Position numbers and translations under genes: made by a program. A stretch of 15,624 bases of DNA from an uncultured Oscillospiraceae bacterium (GTDB taxonomy: Bacteria > Bacillota > Clostridia > Oscillospirales > Acutalibacteraceae), in the NCBI GenBank assembly GCA_900552115.1, contig URYP01000047.1, positions 1 through 15,624 on the forward strand. Reading direction: 5' to 3'. The stretch's first letter is position 1; each line of letters starts with the position of its first letter. Below are positions 1 through 8,464 of this stretch, one piece after another. The notes under the pieces are model-generated. The model ran no database searches. It was not told the origin of the DNA and saw only the letters and a program-made list of their open reading frames with translations.

Positions 1-690
1 CTGGACCAGGCCGCAGGCCGCCTGGTAGAGAAGCGCCTGCAGCTTGTAGTAGACGCCCAGCACCAGAATATAGACCTGTGAGAACGGCGCCAGAATCCAG
101 TTGAGCGCCGACAGAAGGAAGGAGGCCAGCGCGATATTTAAGGCCGCCGCAATGCCCACGGAGTACATGCTCTTCCAGATGCCCTCCCGCGGAAGCATCT
201 GTCTCACGGATATTTTTACGTTTAAGGGGCGCAGCCCGTTGACCACAATATAGAATACAAGCGCCGCCGTCTGGCCGATGCCCGTGGCCCAGGCCGCCCC
301 CTCGATGCCCATTTCCGGGAACGGCCCCAGGCCGAAGATCAGAAGCGGATCCAGTACGATGTTGGTGAGGCAGCCCACCAGCACGCTCATCATGGCCAGA
401 ACCATCTTTCCCACGGCCTGGTAAATCTTTTCATAAGCCATCCCCAGCGCATCCACCGCCGAGAACAGGAGGACGATGTTTGCATAGGACAGGCCGTAGG
501 CGATGGTGGTCTCGTCGTCGGTGAACATGCGCAGAAACCAGGGCATGGCGGCGATTCCCAGCGCCGTCAGCACCAGCCCGTGAATGAGGCTTAAAAGCAT
601 CCCCTGTGAGGCGGCCATGTTGGCCTCCCGGCTCTTCCCCTCGCCGAGGATCCGGGCGATGGCGGCGTTCATGCCGATGCCGAAGCCCAC
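1..690 (-). CDS. MATE-family efflux transporter, internal fragment (both ends missing)
   Basis: The minus-strand frame is open from about 690 to the window edge (about 230 codons) and reads as a multidrug and toxin extrusion (MATE) transporter, an inner-membrane antiporter that exports drugs or metabolites using a Na+ or H+ gradient. Family-like stretches are [16 protein letters not shown], which corresponds to the loop after the second membrane helix, and [14 protein letters not shown] followed by [14 protein letters not shown] in the middle of the N-terminal half. Several hydrophobic segments follow. The true N-terminus (about 50-60 residues) is absent: the frame instead continues upstream into ribosomal protein S5. 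The C-terminal half lies beyond the window. The family call is secure; substrate cannot be told. The gene is probably a separate locus joined to the ribosomal operon by misassembly. Confidence 0.85.
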   Translation of the reverse strand, partial: MGFGIGMNAAIARILGEGKSREANMAASQGMLLSLIHGLVLTALGIAAMPWFLRMFTDDETTIAYGLSYANIVLLFSAVDALGMAYEKIYQAVGKMVLAMMSVLVGCLTNIVLDPLLIFGLGPFPEMGIEGAAWATGIGQTAALVFYIVVNGLRPLNVKISVRQMLPREGIWKSMYSVGIAAALNIALASFLLSALNWILAPFSQVYILVLGVYYKLQALLYQAACGLVQ

Positions 691-831
691 GGTGCCCTTT
701 TCGTCGCCAACCACAACCAAAGCGGCAAACTTAAAGATACGGCCGCCCTTTACAGTCTTAGATACACGGTTGATCGCGACTACGCGCTCTTTGTATTCGC
801 TCTCAGTCGCTTTTGCGTCAAATCTAGCCAA
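673..831 (-). CDS. rpsE: 30S ribosomal protein S5 (uS5), N-terminal fragment only
   Basis: A TTG start at 831 is preceded by an AAGGAGGG Shine-Dalgarno six bases upstream, just after the rplR stop at 847, which is the normal spc-operon position for rpsE. The first 53 residues read as the S5 N-terminal RNA-binding domain, with [16 protein letters not shown] and [20 protein letters not shown]5 is normally about 165 residues. Here the S5 match stops at codon 53 (around 673) and the same frame carries on as a MATE transporter. S5 is essential for decoding fidelity and 30S assembly, and the expected downstream rpmD, rplO and secY are all absent. I therefore read this as a truncated copy produced by a join, not a natural gene end. 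The S5 identity is secure. Confidence 0.9.
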
Positions 832-846
832 AAGTATCCCTCCTTC

Positions 847-1206
847 TTAGAACTTGAGGCCGCCCTCGCGGGCGCCTTCGGCCAGCTCTTTGACGCGGCC
901 GTGATATACGTATCCACCGCGGTCGAACACGACCTGCTCAATGCCCTTTTCCGCGGCCCGTTTAGCGATCATCTCGCCAACCTTTTTCGCGCCTTCCTTG
1001 TTGCCGCCCGCCGCGCCGAAATCCTTTTCAGTGCTGGAAGCAGCGACCAGGGTGACTCCCTTGACGTCGTCAATCACCTGAGCATAAATGTGGTTGAGGG
1101 AGCGGAACACGTTCAGGCGGGGGCAATCAGCCGTGCCGGTGATTTTCCCGCGCACCCGTTTGTGGCGATGGAGACGCGTGGCGTTGCTGTCTTTTTTACT
1201 CACCAT
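847..1206 (-). CDS. rplR: 50S ribosomal protein L18 (uL18)
   Basis: This 119-residue protein matches L18 over its whole usual length: a basic N-terminus ([26 protein letters not shown]), then HIYAQVIDD, and the conserved ending with [29 protein letters not shown]18 binds 5S rRNA with L5 and helps form the central protuberance of the 50S subunit. The ATG start at 1206 has a GGGAGGAG ribosome binding site about ten bases upstream. It lies between rplF and rpsE with short gaps of 18 and 15 bases, as expected in the spc part of the operon, and must be cotranscribed with them. Nothing unusual is visible. Confidence 0.98.
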   Translation of the reverse strand: MVSKKDSNATRLHRHKRVRGKITGTADCPRLNVFRSLNHIYAQVIDDVKGVTLVAASSTEKDFGAAGGNKEGAKKVGEMIAKRAAEKGIEQVVFDRGGYVYHGRVKELAEGAREGGLKF

Positions 1207-1224
1207 AATGATTCACTCCTCCCT

Positions 1225-1767
1225 TTATTTCTTGCCGCCGGTTTTGCCTTCCTTGCGGCGGATGACTTCATCGACATACTTAATGCCTTTGCCTTTATAA
1301 GGCTCCGGCGGGCGCTTCTCACGAACTTCGGCAGCAAACTGGCCCACCAACTGCTTGTCGGCGCCCGAGATGATGATTTTGTTCGGGCCGGGCGCCTCGA
1401 TGGTGATGCCCGGGATCTCGCTGACCGTCACCTGATGGCTGTAGCCCAGGTTCATCACCAGATCCTTGCCCTGCTTCTGCACACGATAGCCGACACCATT
1501 GACGTCCAGTTCTTTTTTAAAGCCGTTGGTCACGCCTTCCACCATGTTGGCGATCAGCGACCGGGTCAGACCGTGCAGAGAGCGGTTTTCTTTCTCGTCA
1601 TTCGGACGAGTTACCAGGATTTCGTTTCCTTCCACAGTGACCTTCATGTTGGGATGATAGGTCTGCGTCAGGGTGCCCTTCGGGCCTTTCACGGTAATGG
1701 TATTGCCGTCCATTTTGACGTCCACACCGGCAGGAAGGGCGATCGGTTTGCGTCCAATTCTCGACAT
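1225..1767 (-). CDS. rplF: 50S ribosomal protein L6 (uL6)
   Basis: The 180-residue product begins [17 protein letters not shown] and has the two alpha/beta domains of L6. The second domain ends in the signature [23 protein letters not shown] followed by [13 protein letters not shown], which contacts the sarcin-ricin loop region of 23S rRNA near the factor-binding site. Length is normal. The gene begins 15 bases after the rpsH stop; the upstream AAAGGGAA is a weaker ribosome binding site than those of its neighbours, so some translational coupling to rpsH is plausible. Order S8-L6-L18 is the standard spc order. No anomalies. Confidence 0.98.
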   Translation of the reverse strand: MSRIGRKPIALPAGVDVKMDGNTITVKGPKGTLTQTYHPNMKVTVEGNEILVTRPNDEKENRSLHGLTRSLIANMVEGVTNGFKKELDVNGVGYRVQKQGKDLVMNLGYSHQVTVSEIPGITIEAPGPNKIIISGADKQLVGQFAAEVREKRPPEPYKGKGIKYVDEVIRRKEGKTGGKK

Positions 1768-1782
1768 AATTCCCTTTCCCCC

Positions 1783-2184
1783 TTACCAAATAAAGGCCAG
1801 GACTTCGCCGCCCACGTGCTCCTGACGGGCTTTTTTGTCCGTCATGACGCCTTTGGATGTGGACACAATGGCGGTGCCGATGCCTTTCATGACCTTCGGC
1901 ATGTCCTCGCTGCTGGAATAAATGCGCAGACCGGGCTTGGATACGCGACGCAGTCCCAGAAGAACCGGAGACTTGGACGCCCCCTGGTATTTTAGGGTGA
2001 TGCGGATCACGCCCTGTTTGCCATCTTCGATAACCTGAAAATTCTTAACGTATCCCTCGTCAACAAGAATCTGGGCAATAGCCTTCTTCATGTTGGAAGC
2101 GGGGATATCCACCGAGTCATGCTTAGCCGAATTCGCGTTGCGAATTCTCGTCAACATATCGGCGATCGTATCGGTGATTTGCAT
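1783..2184 (-). CDS. rpsH: 30S ribosomal protein S8 (uS8)
   Basis: The 133-residue protein begins [18 protein letters not shown] and ends in GGEVLAFIW, both hallmarks of S8. The conserved C-terminal rRNA-binding segment [15 protein letters not shown] is intact. S8 is a primary binder of 16S rRNA helix 21 and organises the central domain of the 30S subunit; in Escherichia coli it is also the translational repressor of the spc operon by binding near the rplE start. I did not find a clear copy of that repressor site here. The ATG at 2184 has a strong AAGGAGGT ribosome binding site. Gap to rpsN is 22 bases. Confidence 0.98.
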   Translation of the reverse strand: MQITDTIADMLTRIRNANSAKHDSVDIPASNMKKAIAQILVDEGYVKNFQVIEDGKQGVIRITLKYQGASKSPVLLGLRRVSKPGLRIYSSSEDMPKVMKGIGTAIVSTSKGVMTDKKARQEHVGGEVLAFIW

Positions 2185-2206
2185 TCCGTCAACCTCCTTT
2201 TAGCTA

Positions 2207-2392
2207 TTACCAACTGGCCTTGCGAACGCCGGGAATTTCGCCCTTGTAGGCCAGCTCCCGGAAGCAGATACGGCACACGCCGTATTTGCGCAGATACGCA
2301 TGGGGACGACCGCAGATTTTGCAGCGGTTATACGCCTGGGTCGAATGCTTGGGCGGGCGCTGCTGTTTAATTTTCATCGATGTTTTAGCCAC
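2207..2392 (-). CDS. rpsZ: 30S ribosomal protein S14, zinc-binding short type (uS14, type Z)
   Basis: The 61-residue product is the short zinc-binding form of S14. Cysteines at residues 24, 27, 40 and 43 form a C-x2-C-x12-C-x2-C zinc ribbon, inside [20 protein letters not shown]. Low-zinc replacement forms of S14 lack these cysteines and are longer. The start is GTG at 2392, chosen because it follows an AAGGAGGGG ribosome binding site and gives the family N-terminus [11 protein letters not shown]14 sits in the head of the 30S subunit and assembles late. It lies 13 bases after rplE and 22 before rpsH. The type-Z assignment is secure; symbol usage varies (rpsN or rpsZ). Confidence 0.97.
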   Translation of the reverse strand: MAKTSMKIKQQRPPKHSTQAYNRCKICGRPHAYLRKYGVCRICFRELAYKGEIPGVRKASW

Positions 2393-2405
2393 AGTTTTCC
2401 CCTCC

Positions 2406-2945
2406 TTATCTGGCGAACGGAGCGCCCATCAGGGTGAGCAGCTCGCGCGCTTCTTCATCGGTATTCGCCGTAGTAACAAAGCAGATGTCCATGCCCCGGG
2501 TCTTATCGATCTTGTCATAGTCGATTTCCGGGAAAATCAGCTGCTCTTTCAGGCCCATGTTGTAGTTGCCGCGGCCGTCGAACGAGTTCGGGTTGATTCC
2601 GCGGAAGTCGCGGACGCGGGGCAGCGCCACGTTAAAGAGGCGATCCAGGAACTCATACATACGCGCGCCGCGCAGGGTGACCTTCGCGCCGATGCTCATA
2701 CCTTCGCGCAGCTTGAAGTTCGCAACCGATTTACGCGCTTTGCAGACGACCGGACGCTGACCGGTGATTGTGGAGAGATCGGCAACGATCGCGTCGATGA
2801 CCTTCGCGTTGTCGCGGGCTTCGCCGCAGCCGATGTTAATCACAATTTTATCCAGCTTCGGGATCTGCATGACGCTTTTGTATCCAAACTTACTCATCAG
2901 GGCCGGAGCCACTGAGCTGTTATAAAAGTCCTTCATTCTGGCCAT
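2406..2945 (-). CDS. rplE: 50S ribosomal protein L5 (uL5)
   Basis: The 179-residue protein matches L5 along its length: [30 protein letters not shown] at the N-terminus (shown in part), then [39 protein letters not shown], and a C-terminal [21 protein letters not shown]5 binds 5S rRNA and contacts the P-site tRNA elbow. The ATG at 2945 has an AAGGAGGGG site. Gaps are 14 bases to rplX upstream and 13 to rpsZ downstream, consistent with a single transcript. In E. coli this start is where S8 represses translation; whether that applies here is unknown. Confidence 0.98.
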   Translation of the reverse strand: MARMKDFYNSSVAPALMSKFGYKSVMQIPKLDKIVINIGCGEARDNAKVIDAIVADLSTITGQRPVVCKARKSVANFKLREGMSIGAKVTLRGARMYEFLDRLFNVALPRVRDFRGINPNSFDGRGNYNMGLKEQLIFPEIDYDKIDKTRGMDICFVTTANTDEEARELLTLMGAPFAR

Positions 2946-2959
2946 ATCCTAACCCCTCC

Positions 2960-3277
2960 TTACAGCGTTTCGCCGCAGCGTTTGCATACGCGCTCTTTGG
3001 ATCCGTCGGCGAACTTTTTATGACCGACCCGCGTCGGTTTGTTGCAATGGGGGCACACGACCATAACCTTACTGGCATACAGCGCGCCTTCGGCGGAGAC
3101 AATGCCGCCGGGATCGCCCATTTTGCGGGGCTTCACATGTTTTTTCACCATGTTGCGGCCCTCGACGATGACTTTGCCCTCCTTGGGGCTGACTTCCAGG
3201 ACTTTCCCCTTTTCGCCTTTGTCGTCGCCGTTGATAATCAGGACGGTGTCGCCCTTTTTCACATGTAATTTACTCAA
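2960..3277 (-). CDS. rplX: 50S ribosomal protein L24 (uL24) with C-terminal zinc ribbon
   Basis: The 105-residue product starts with the L24 KOW domain (VKKGDTVLIINGDDKGEKGKV) and has the typical HVKPRKMGDPGGIVSAEG stretch. It ends in a zinc ribbon formed by cysteines 75, 78, 98 and 101 (CPHC and CKRC), a common feature of Gram-positive L24. L24 initiates 50S assembly and lies near the peptide exit tunnel. The start is an unusual TTG at 3277, chosen because it gives the family N-terminus and follows a GGGAGGG ribosome binding site; there is no better ATG. It lies 15 bases after rplN. Confidence 0.97.
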   Translation of the reverse strand: MSKLHVKKGDTVLIINGDDKGEKGKVLEVSPKEGKVIVEGRNMVKKHVKPRKMGDPGGIVSAEGALYASKVMVVCPHCNKPTRVGHKKFADGSKERVCKRCGETL

Positions 3278-3292
3278 TTTCCGACCCTCCCA

Positions 3293-3661
3293 TCACAGCA
3301 CTTCGGGAGCAAGGCTCAGGATTTTGAGATAATCTTTATCTCTGAGCTCTCTCGCTACCGGTCCAAATATACGGGTGCCTCTGGGGTTTTTGTCGTCGCG
3401 GATAATCACCGCCGCGTTCTCGTCGAACCGGATGTATGTGCCATCCTCCCGCCGAACGCCTTTCGCCGTGCGGACCACTACGGCCTTTACGACTTCACCT
3501 TTCTTAACAACGCCGCCGGGTGCCGCTTTTTTAACCGAAGCCACCACGACGTCGCCGATATTCGCATACCGTCTGCCGGAACCACCGAGGACGCGGATGC
3601 ACATAAGCTCCTTCGCACCGGTGTTGTCGGCAACTTTTAGGTAGGTCTGCTGTTGAACCAC
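3293..3661 (-). CDS. rplN: 50S ribosomal protein L14 (uL14)
   Basis: At 122 residues this is full-length L14, highly conserved throughout: [20 protein letters not shown], then [20 protein letters not shown], and the C-terminal [20 protein letters not shown] ending in SLAPEVL. L14 bridges to the 30S subunit and is the docking site of the silencing factor RsfS. The start is GTG at 3661, preceded by AAAGGAGG at eight bases. The 30-base gap to rpsQ is slightly longer than the operon norm. No anomalies. Confidence 0.98.
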   Translation of the reverse strand: MVQQQTYLKVADNTGAKELMCIRVLGGSGRRYANIGDVVVASVKKAAPGGVVKKGEVVKAVVVRTAKGVRREDGTYIRFDENAAVIIRDDKNPRGTRIFGPVARELRDKDYLKILSLAPEVL

Positions 3662-3691
3662 AGGGTGTTCCTCCTTTCAAGACTCACCGAC

Positions 3692-3949
3692 TTATTTCGC
3701 TTTTTCGATTACCTGTACCAAACGCCAATGTTTGTCCTTCGACATCGGACGAGTTTCCATCACCATCACGCGGTCGCCGCGGCGGCACTCGTTTTTCTCG
3801 TCGTGCGCCTTCAGCTTCACGGTGCGTTTAATGATCTTTTTATAGAGCGGATGACGAACATTGTCCTCGATCGCCACAACGATGGTTTTATCCATTTTGT
3901 CGCTGACGACCAGGCCGGTACGTGTTTTTCTCAGATTGCGTTCGCTCAC
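3692..3949 (-). CDS. rpsQ: 30S ribosomal protein S17 (uS17)
   Basis: The 85-residue product is a standard S17 OB-fold protein: [38 protein letters not shown], and the conserved [21 protein letters not shown]17 is a primary 16S rRNA binder at the bottom of the 30S body. The start is GTG at 3949 after an AAGGAGGAG ribosome binding site. It follows rpmC by 18 bases. The rpmC-rpsQ-rplN order is standard. Confidence 0.98.
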   Translation of the reverse strand: MSERNLRKTRTGLVVSDKMDKTIVVAIEDNVRHPLYKKIIKRTVKLKAHDEKNECRRGDRVMVMETRPMSKDKHWRLVQVIEKAK

Positions 3950-3967
3950 AATAAACTCCTCCTTCCG

Positions 3968-4183
3968 TTACGCCTCGGCGCCGTTCTTGATTTCGTTCTC
4001 GCGCATGATCGTTTTGACAATGGCGATTTCCTTACGGACGGCCTTCAGACGCATCGGATTATCGAGTTGGTTAATCGCGTGTTGAAAGCGCAGATTGAAC
4101 AACTCTTCCTTGAGGTCTGCGAGCCTTTTCTGCAACTCGACGTCGTTCATTTCGCGGATTTTTGCCATCTCTGTAGCTTTCAT
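3968..4183 (-). CDS. rpmC: 50S ribosomal protein L29 (uL29)
   Basis: This 71-residue, mostly helical protein carries the L29 signature [20 protein letters not shown] and a C-terminal KTIMREN stretch. L29 lies at the tunnel exit beside L23, where it contributes to docking of trigger factor and the signal recognition particle. Its ATG overlaps the rplP stop by four bases (ATGA), which indicates translational coupling to L16. The N-terminus [17 protein letters not shown] is a few residues longer than in some relatives, but the overlap start is the natural choice. Confidence 0.97.
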   Translation of the reverse strand: MKATEMAKIREMNDVELQKRLADLKEELFNLRFQHAINQLDNPMRLKAVRKEIAIVKTIMRENEIKNGAEA

Positions 4184-4608
4184 ACCTGCTCACCATCCGT
4201 TTCTTCCTTGCAAACAAATTTGCACTTGATGGGCAGCTTGTTCGCTGCGAGTCTCAGGGCTTCCCGGGCGGTCTCTTCCGGTACGCCGGCGATTTCGAAC
4301 ATCACCCGGCCGGGTTTGACTACCGCCACCCAGTATTCCGGGGAACCTTTACCGGAGCCCATGCGGGTCTCGGCGGGTTTCTCAGTGATGGGCTTATCCG
4401 GGAATATTTTGATCCATACCTGTCCGCCACGCTTAATGTAACGGGTCATGGCCACACGGGCCGCCTCGATCTGATTGGACGAGATCCAGGCCGGCTCCAG
4501 CGCCTGCAGGCCGTAATCGCCGTAGGTAACGGTATTGCCGCGCGTCGCCTTACCGGTCAGGCGGCCGCGGTGTACGCGGCGATATTTTACTCTTTTGGGC
4601 AGCAGCAT
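4180..4608 (-). CDS. rplP: 50S ribosomal protein L16 (uL16)
   Basis: The 142-residue product begins [20 protein letters not shown] and continues with [56 protein letters not shown] and [15 protein letters not shown], all L16 landmarks. L16 is a late assembly protein that contacts A-site tRNA and organises the peptidyl transferase centre. Its ATG overlaps the rpsC stop by one base (TAATG), and its own stop overlaps rpmC by four bases, so rpsC-rplP-rpmC look translationally coupled. Length is normal. Confidence 0.98.
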   Translation of the reverse strand: MLLPKRVKYRRVHRGRLTGKATRGNTVTYGDYGLQALEPAWISSNQIEAARVAMTRYIKRGGQVWIKIFPDKPITEKPAETRMGSGKGSPEYWVAVVKPGRVMFEIAGVPEETAREALRLAANKLPIKCKFVCKEETDGEQV

Positions 4609-5273
4609 TACTTGCGGCCTCCTTCCTTACGGGGTTTGGCAGCGCCGGCCAGCACCTCGCCGCGATAGATCCACGTTTTCACGCCGATCCGGCCATAGGT
4701 GGTTTTGGCTTCGGCAAAGCCGTAGTCGATATCCGCGCGCAGAGTCTGCAGCGGGATGGTTCCTTCATGATACTGTTCGGTACGCGCAATTTCCGCACCG
4801 CCCAGACGGCCGGAAACCTGGATTTTGATACCCTTCGCGTTCATTTTCATGGCGCGGCCGATCGACTGTTTCATGGCGCGGCGGAAGGAGATGCGCTTTT
4901 CCAGCTGCTGCGCGATGTTTTCAGCCACCAGCTGGGCGTTCAAATCCGGATTGCGTACTTCAACAATATTGATCAGGGTGGGCTTACCCAGCATCTTCTC
5001 GCAGGTGGCGCGCAGCTTATCGATCTCCGCGCCGCCTTTGCCGATGACAATACCGGGTTTCGCACAATGGATATGAATGCGTACGCGGGACGCGTCGCGC
5101 TCAATCTCGATTTTCGGTACGCCGGCGGCATACAGTGTCTTTTTCAGATACTCGCGCAGCTTGTAATCCGAGGCGATGGTGTCGCCGAATTCGCTGTCTT
5201 TCACAAACCAGCGGGAGTTCCAATCTTTAATAACGCCGATGCGCAGACCGGTGGGATTGACTTTTTGTCCCAT
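4608..5273 (-). CDS. rpsC: 30S ribosomal protein S3 (uS3)
   Basis: The start at 5273 gives the family N-terminus [20 protein letters not shown] and has an AAGGAGGAGG ribosome binding site seven bases upstream. The frame stays open to 5315, but that extension overlaps the rplV end and is not S3-like. The 221-residue product has an N-terminal KH domain with the GKGG loop in [14 protein letters not shown], and the S3 C-terminal domain with [13 protein letters not shown] and [24 protein letters not shown]3 lines the mRNA entry channel and takes part in mRNA unwinding. The gap to rplV is 19 bases. Confidence 0.98.
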   Translation of the reverse strand: MGQKVNPTGLRIGVIKDWNSRWFVKDSEFGDTIASDYKLREYLKKTLYAAGVPKIEIERDASRVRIHIHCAKPGIVIGKGGAEIDKLRATCEKMLGKPTLINIVEVRNPDLNAQLVAENIAQQLEKRISFRRAMKQSIGRAMKMNAKGIKIQVSGRLGGAEIARTEQYHEGTIPLQTLRADIDYGFAEAKTTYGRIGVKTWIYRGEVLAGAAKPRKEGGRK

Positions 5274-5292
5274 AATTGTCCTCCTCCTTCGC

Positions 5293-5628
5293 TTACTCTT
5301 TTTCCTTGAGAACAAGGGTAATGTGGGATGTTCTCTTCTCGATGCGGTACGCGCGGCCCTGGGCCCGCGGGCGGATCCGTTTCAGGATCGGGCCGGGGCA
5401 GACGAGGCACTCGGCAACATAGAGATTGTTACGATCCATGTTGTAGTTGTTCTCCGCGTTGGCCGCAGCCGATTTGAGCAGCTTTTCCAGCGGCTCGCAG
5501 GCGGCCTTGGGGGTGTTCCGCACGATGGCGAGAGCGACATCAACCGGTTTGTTGCGGATGAGGTCGAGAACAATTTTGACTTTGCGGGGGGAAATGCGGA
5601 CGTATTTAACCTGCGCCCTTGCTTCCAT
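5293..5628 (-). CDS. rplV: 50S ribosomal protein L22 (uL22)
   Basis: The 111-residue protein shows the L22 pattern: [19 protein letters not shown] at the N-terminus, [13 protein letters not shown] in the middle, and the beta-hairpin that reaches into the exit tunnel ending in [21 protein letters not shown]. This hairpin is the site where macrolide-resistance changes arise in other bacteria; the conserved tip residues look ordinary here. The ATG follows an AAAGGAGAG site. Gaps are 23 bases to rpsS and 19 to rpsC. Confidence 0.98.
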   Translation of the reverse strand: MEARAQVKYVRISPRKVKIVLDLIRNKPVDVALAIVRNTPKAACEPLEKLLKSAAANAENNYNMDRNNLYVAECLVCPGPILKRIRPRAQGRAYRIEKRTSHITLVLKEKE

Positions 5629-5651
5629 TTGAATTCTCTCCTTTCAACCGC

Positions 5652-5924
5652 TTACTTCGAGCTCTTCGAGCCGACATGACCGCGGAACGTACGGGTGGGG
5701 GCAAACTCACCGAGCTTGTGTCCCACCATATCTTCGGTGATATACACCGGAACATGCTTCCGGCCGTCGTGCACGGCAATGGTGTGGCCGACGAAATCCG
5801 GGAAAATGGTGGAGGAACGGCTCCAGGTTTTCAGGATGCGTTTCTCTCCGGCCTGATTCATCTCTTGAATCCTTTTCAGCAGCACGGGCTGTACGAAAGG
5901 ACCCTTCTTTACGCTTCTACCCAT
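5652..5924 (-). CDS. rpsS: 30S ribosomal protein S19 (uS19)
   Basis: At 90 residues this is a standard S19: [39 protein letters not shown], and [20 protein letters not shown] followed by TFRGHVG. S19 sits in the 30S head, forms a complex with S13 and contacts A-site tRNA and the 50S bridge. The ATG at 5924 follows an AAAGGAG ribosome binding site. It lies 21 bases after rplB, in the usual rplB-rpsS-rplV order. Confidence 0.98.
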   Translation of the reverse strand: MGRSVKKGPFVQPVLLKRIQEMNQAGEKRILKTWSRSSTIFPDFVGHTIAVHDGRKHVPVYITEDMVGHKLGEFAPTRTFRGHVGSKSSK

Positions 5925-5945
5925 AAATCACGAATCTCCTTTCGT

Positions 5946-6779
5946 TTACTTACCGCCGCGGCGTTTCACAATGAACTTATCCGAAGCCTTGTGATTCTTG
6001 CGGGTTTTGTAGCCCAGCGCCGGTTTGCCCCACGGGGTAACCGGGCCCGGACGGCCGATGGGGGATTTGCCCTCGCCGCCGCCGTGCGGGTGGTCGCAGG
6101 GGTTCATCACGGAACCGCGGACGGTGGGACGCCAGCCCATGTGGCGTTTCCGGCCGGCTTTACCGATCTTTACGTTTTCATGCTCCACGTTGCCGACCTG
6201 GCCGATGGTGGCCATGCAGTTCAGCGGCACATTGCGCATCTCGCCCGAGGGCAGGCGAACCAGCGCCATGTTGTTTTCCTTGCCCATCAGCTGGGCCATG
6301 GTGCCGGCGCTGCGGGCCAGCTGCGCGCCCTTACCGGGATACAGCTCCACATTGTGGATGAACGTACCGGTGGGGATGCTGGCCAGCGGAAGCGCGTTGC
6401 CGGGTTTAATATCGGCGTTCGCGCCGGCGGAAATTTTGTCGCCCACCTTCAGGCCCTGCGGCGCTACGATGTAGCGTTTCTCGCCGTCCTCATACTGGAG
6501 AAGGGCGATGTGGGCGCTGCGGTTGGGATCATATTCCAGCGTCATAACCGTCGCGGTCATGTCCAGCTTGTTGCGCTTAAAATCAATGATCCGGTATTTC
6601 CGGCGGTTGCCGCCGCCGCGATGGCGAACGGTGATGCGGCCGTAGCTGTTGCGGCCGGCCTTTTTATTCAGCGGAGCCAGCAGGCTCTTTTCCGGCGCGA
6701 CCTTGGACAGGCCGCTGTAGTCGATGACCGACATGCCGCGGCGTCCGGGGGTCGTCGGCTTATACGTTATCGTAGGCAT
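5946..6779 (-). CDS. rplB: 50S ribosomal protein L2 (uL2)
   Basis: The 277-residue product is full-length L2. It has the N-terminal extension that reaches to the peptidyl transferase centre, the OB/SH3 RNA-binding domains, and the C-terminal segment [20 protein letters not shown], in which His230 corresponds to the conserved histidine (His229 in E. coli) near the catalytic site. L2 is needed for subunit joining and peptidyl transfer. The ATG at 6779 follows a TAGGAGT ribosome binding site. The 94-base gap to rplW upstream holds two hairpins, described separately. Confidence 0.98.
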   Translation of the reverse strand: MPTITYKPTTPGRRGMSVIDYSGLSKVAPEKSLLAPLNKKAGRNSYGRITVRHRGGGNRRKYRIIDFKRNKLDMTATVMTLEYDPNRSAHIALLQYEDGEKRYIVAPQGLKVGDKISAGANADIKPGNALPLASIPTGTFIHNVELYPGKGAQLARSAGTMAQLMGKENNMALVRLPSGEMRNVPLNCMATIGQVGNVEHENVKIGKAGRKRHMGWRPTVRGSVMNPCDHPHGGGEGKSPIGRPGPVTPWGKPALGYKTRKNHKASDKFIVKRRGGK

Positions 6780-6810
6780 TCCGATTCACACTCCTATAAG
6801 TTGGCTTTGC

Positions 6811-6855
6811 GGGAGCCGCCTTTCGCTCCCATACGTTGCCCGGCCCGGCTGGGCC
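6811..6855 (-). other. Two GC-rich stem-loops in the rplW-rplB intergenic gap
   Basis: In transcript order, GGCCC-AGCC-GGGCC (6855 to 6842) is followed by GGGAGC-8 nt-GCTCCC (6830 to 6811). Both stems are perfect. Neither is followed by a T-run, so they are not terminators. They sit in the second longest gap inside the operon (94 bases) and about 30 bases before the rplB start. A role in mRNA processing, stability or r-protein binding is possible but unproven. Confidence 0.5.
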
Positions 6856-6873
6856 GTTTGCGGGGTTCTTCAA

Positions 6874-7164
6874 TTAGAACATGCCGTCGAAGAACTCGAT
6901 CGTTTTGGAATCTTCCGTCAGGGTGACGATCGCTTTTTTCCAGTCGGAGGTGTATCCCTCATACCGGCCCATGCGGCGTTTGCGGCCTTTCATGCTGACG
7001 GTGTTGACTTTCAGCACTTTAACGCCGAAAATCTCTTCCACCGCTTTGGCGATCTCAATCTTGTTGGTGCCTTCGGCAACCCGGAAGGTATATTTCTTTT
7101 CGGTCAGCGCCTGCACCGATTTTTCGGTGATGACCGGCGCCAGAATCACGTCACGAGCGTTCAT
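6874..7164 (-). CDS. rplW: 50S ribosomal protein L23 (uL23)
   Basis: The 96-residue product begins with NARDVILAPVITEKSVQAL and carries KYTFRVAEGTNKIEIAKAVE and the C-terminal KKAIVTLTEDSKTIEFF, typical of L23. L23 is at the tunnel exit and is the main docking site for trigger factor and the signal recognition particle. Its ATG overlaps the rplD stop by one base (TAATG), and its GAGGAGG ribosome binding site lies inside the last codons of rplD, so the two genes are translationally coupled. Confidence 0.97.
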   Translation of the reverse strand: MNARDVILAPVITEKSVQALTEKKYTFRVAEGTNKIEIAKAVEEIFGVKVLKVNTVSMKGRKRRMGRYEGYTSDWKKAIVTLTEDSKTIEFFDGMF

Positions 7165-7787
7165 TATTTGTATACCTCCTCGATCTGCGCCACCGCGTCC
7201 TTCACCACGATAAAGGTATCGCTGTTCAGGATGTCATAGGTGTTCAGCGTGTTGACCTGCGCGACCTTGGCGCCCTCGATATTGCGGACCGATTTGACGA
7301 TGGTCTCGTTGTTCTCGGGCAGGACCAGCAGGACTTTCTTGCCGGTCTCCAGCGCCTTGAACGCGGCGGCCATGGTCTTGGTCTTAATCTCGTCCAGCGT
7401 GATGGCGTCGAGAACCTTCATCTCGTCCGCCGCCACCTTGGAGGACAGCGCGGATTTCAGCGCCAGGCGGCGCACTTTCTTGTTCAGGGCATACCGGTAG
7501 TCGCGGGGCTTCGGGCCGAGCGCGATACCGCCGTGCGTCCACTGGGGAGCGCGGATGGACCCCTGACGGGCATGGCCGGTACCCTTTTGACGCCACGGCT
7601 TTTTGCCGCCGCCCCGCACTTCCGAACGGGTGAGGGTGGACTGGGTGCCCTGACGCTGGTTGGCCAGATAATTGACAACGGCGCTGTGCATAACGGCCTT
7701 GTTGGGTTCGACGCCGAAAACGGCCTCGGACAGGTCCATGGTGCCGGTCTGCTTGCCGGTCATGTCATAAATCGATACTGTGGGCAT
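7164..7787 (-). CDS. rplD: 50S ribosomal protein L4 (uL4)
   Basis: The 207-residue product is L4: an N-terminal strand region, then the extended loop that enters the exit tunnel (TRSEVRGGGKKPWRQKGTGH followed by ARQGSIRAPQWTHGG), then the globular domain with PRDYRYALNKKVRRLALKSA. In E. coli L4 also represses its own S10 operon by acting on the leader RNA, both at translation and at a leader terminator; whether L4 acts on the attenuator seen upstream of rpsJ here is not known. Gap to rplC is 17 bases, with an AAGGAGG site. Confidence 0.98.
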   Translation of the reverse strand: MPTVSIYDMTGKQTGTMDLSEAVFGVEPNKAVMHSAVVNYLANQRQGTQSTLTRSEVRGGGKKPWRQKGTGHARQGSIRAPQWTHGGIALGPKPRDYRYALNKKVRRLALKSALSSKVAADEMKVLDAITLDEIKTKTMAAAFKALETGKKVLLVLPENNETIVKSVRNIEGAKVAQVNTLNTYDILNSDTFIVVKDAVAQIEEVYK

Positions 7788-7804
7788 GTGATTTCCTCCT
7801 TCCC

Positions 7805-8440
7805 TTACGCCTTCTTAACGGTTTCCGAGAGAACGACGACACTGCCGCGGGCGCCGGGAACCGCGCCCCGTACCGCAATCAGGTTGTTCTCCGCGTCCAC
7901 TTTAACAACGGTCAGATTCTGAACGGTAACCCGCTCGGCGCCCAGATGTCCGGCGCCTTTCATCCCTTTATATACACGGGACGGAGAGGAGCAGGCGCCC
8001 ATCGAGCCCGCGTGGCGGGCCACAGGGCCGCTGCCGTGGGATTCTTTCAAGCGGTGGAAATTCCAGCGCTTGATGGCGCCGGCGTAGCCTTTACCTTTGC
8101 TGGTACCGACCACGTCCACCCGGTCTCCGGCCGCAAACGCGTCCGCTTTGACCAGATCGCCCACGTTGAAAGCGTCGCAGTCATCGAACCGGAACTCCCG
8201 CAAGGTGCGTTTGGGAGCTACGTCCGCTTTGTCAAAATGCCCTTTCAGGGGTTTGGTGACTCTCTTGGCCGAGACGTCGCCGAACCCGAACTGAACGGCG
8301 GTGTACCCGTCGTTTTCGACGGTTTTCTTCTGGACAACAACGCAGGGACCGGCTTCGATGACGGTCACCGGAACGACATTGCCCTTTTCGTCGAAGATCT
8401 GCGTCATGCCGACCTTCTTGCCGATGATGCCTTTTTGCAT
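7805..8440 (-). CDS. rplC: 50S ribosomal protein L3 (uL3)
   Basis: The 211-residue product begins [20 protein letters not shown] and includes [19 protein letters not shown], then [20 protein letters not shown] and the [20 protein letters not shown] stretch. This central extension reaches toward the peptidyl transferase centre and is where changes giving linezolid or pleuromutilin resistance occur in other species. L3 is an early 50S assembly initiator. The ATG at 8440 has an AAGGAGGT site. The 96-base gap to rpsJ contains a strong hairpin described separately. Confidence 0.98.
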   Translation of the reverse strand: MQKGIIGKKVGMTQIFDEKGNVVPVTVIEAGPCVVVQKKTVENDGYTAVQFGFGDVSAKRVTKPLKGHFDKADVAPKRTLREFRFDDCDAFNVGDLVKADAFAAGDRVDVVGTSKGKGYAGAIKRWNFHRLKESHGSGPVARHAGSMGACSSPSRVYKGMKGAGHLGAERVTVQNLTVVKVDAENNLIAVRGAVPGARGSVVVLSETVKKA

Positions 8441-8464
8441 AGTCTGTTACCTCCTTGGTTATTG

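Noticed and set aside
1..831. The S5-MATE frame taken as a natural fusion protein
   Set aside because: The switch happens within one short shared word, S5 is left without most of its length, and the downstream spc genes are missing. A misassembly explains all of this more simply.
901..1995. A 364-codon plus-strand frame opposite rplR, rplF and rpsH
   Set aside because: It is antisense to three clear ribosomal genes, with low-complexity His/Ala/Phe-rich translation and no suitable ribosome binding site.
5619..6926. A 435-codon plus-strand frame opposite rplB and its neighbours
   Set aside because: It is antisense to conserved ribosomal genes in GC-rich DNA, where long mirror frames are common; its product has no family features.
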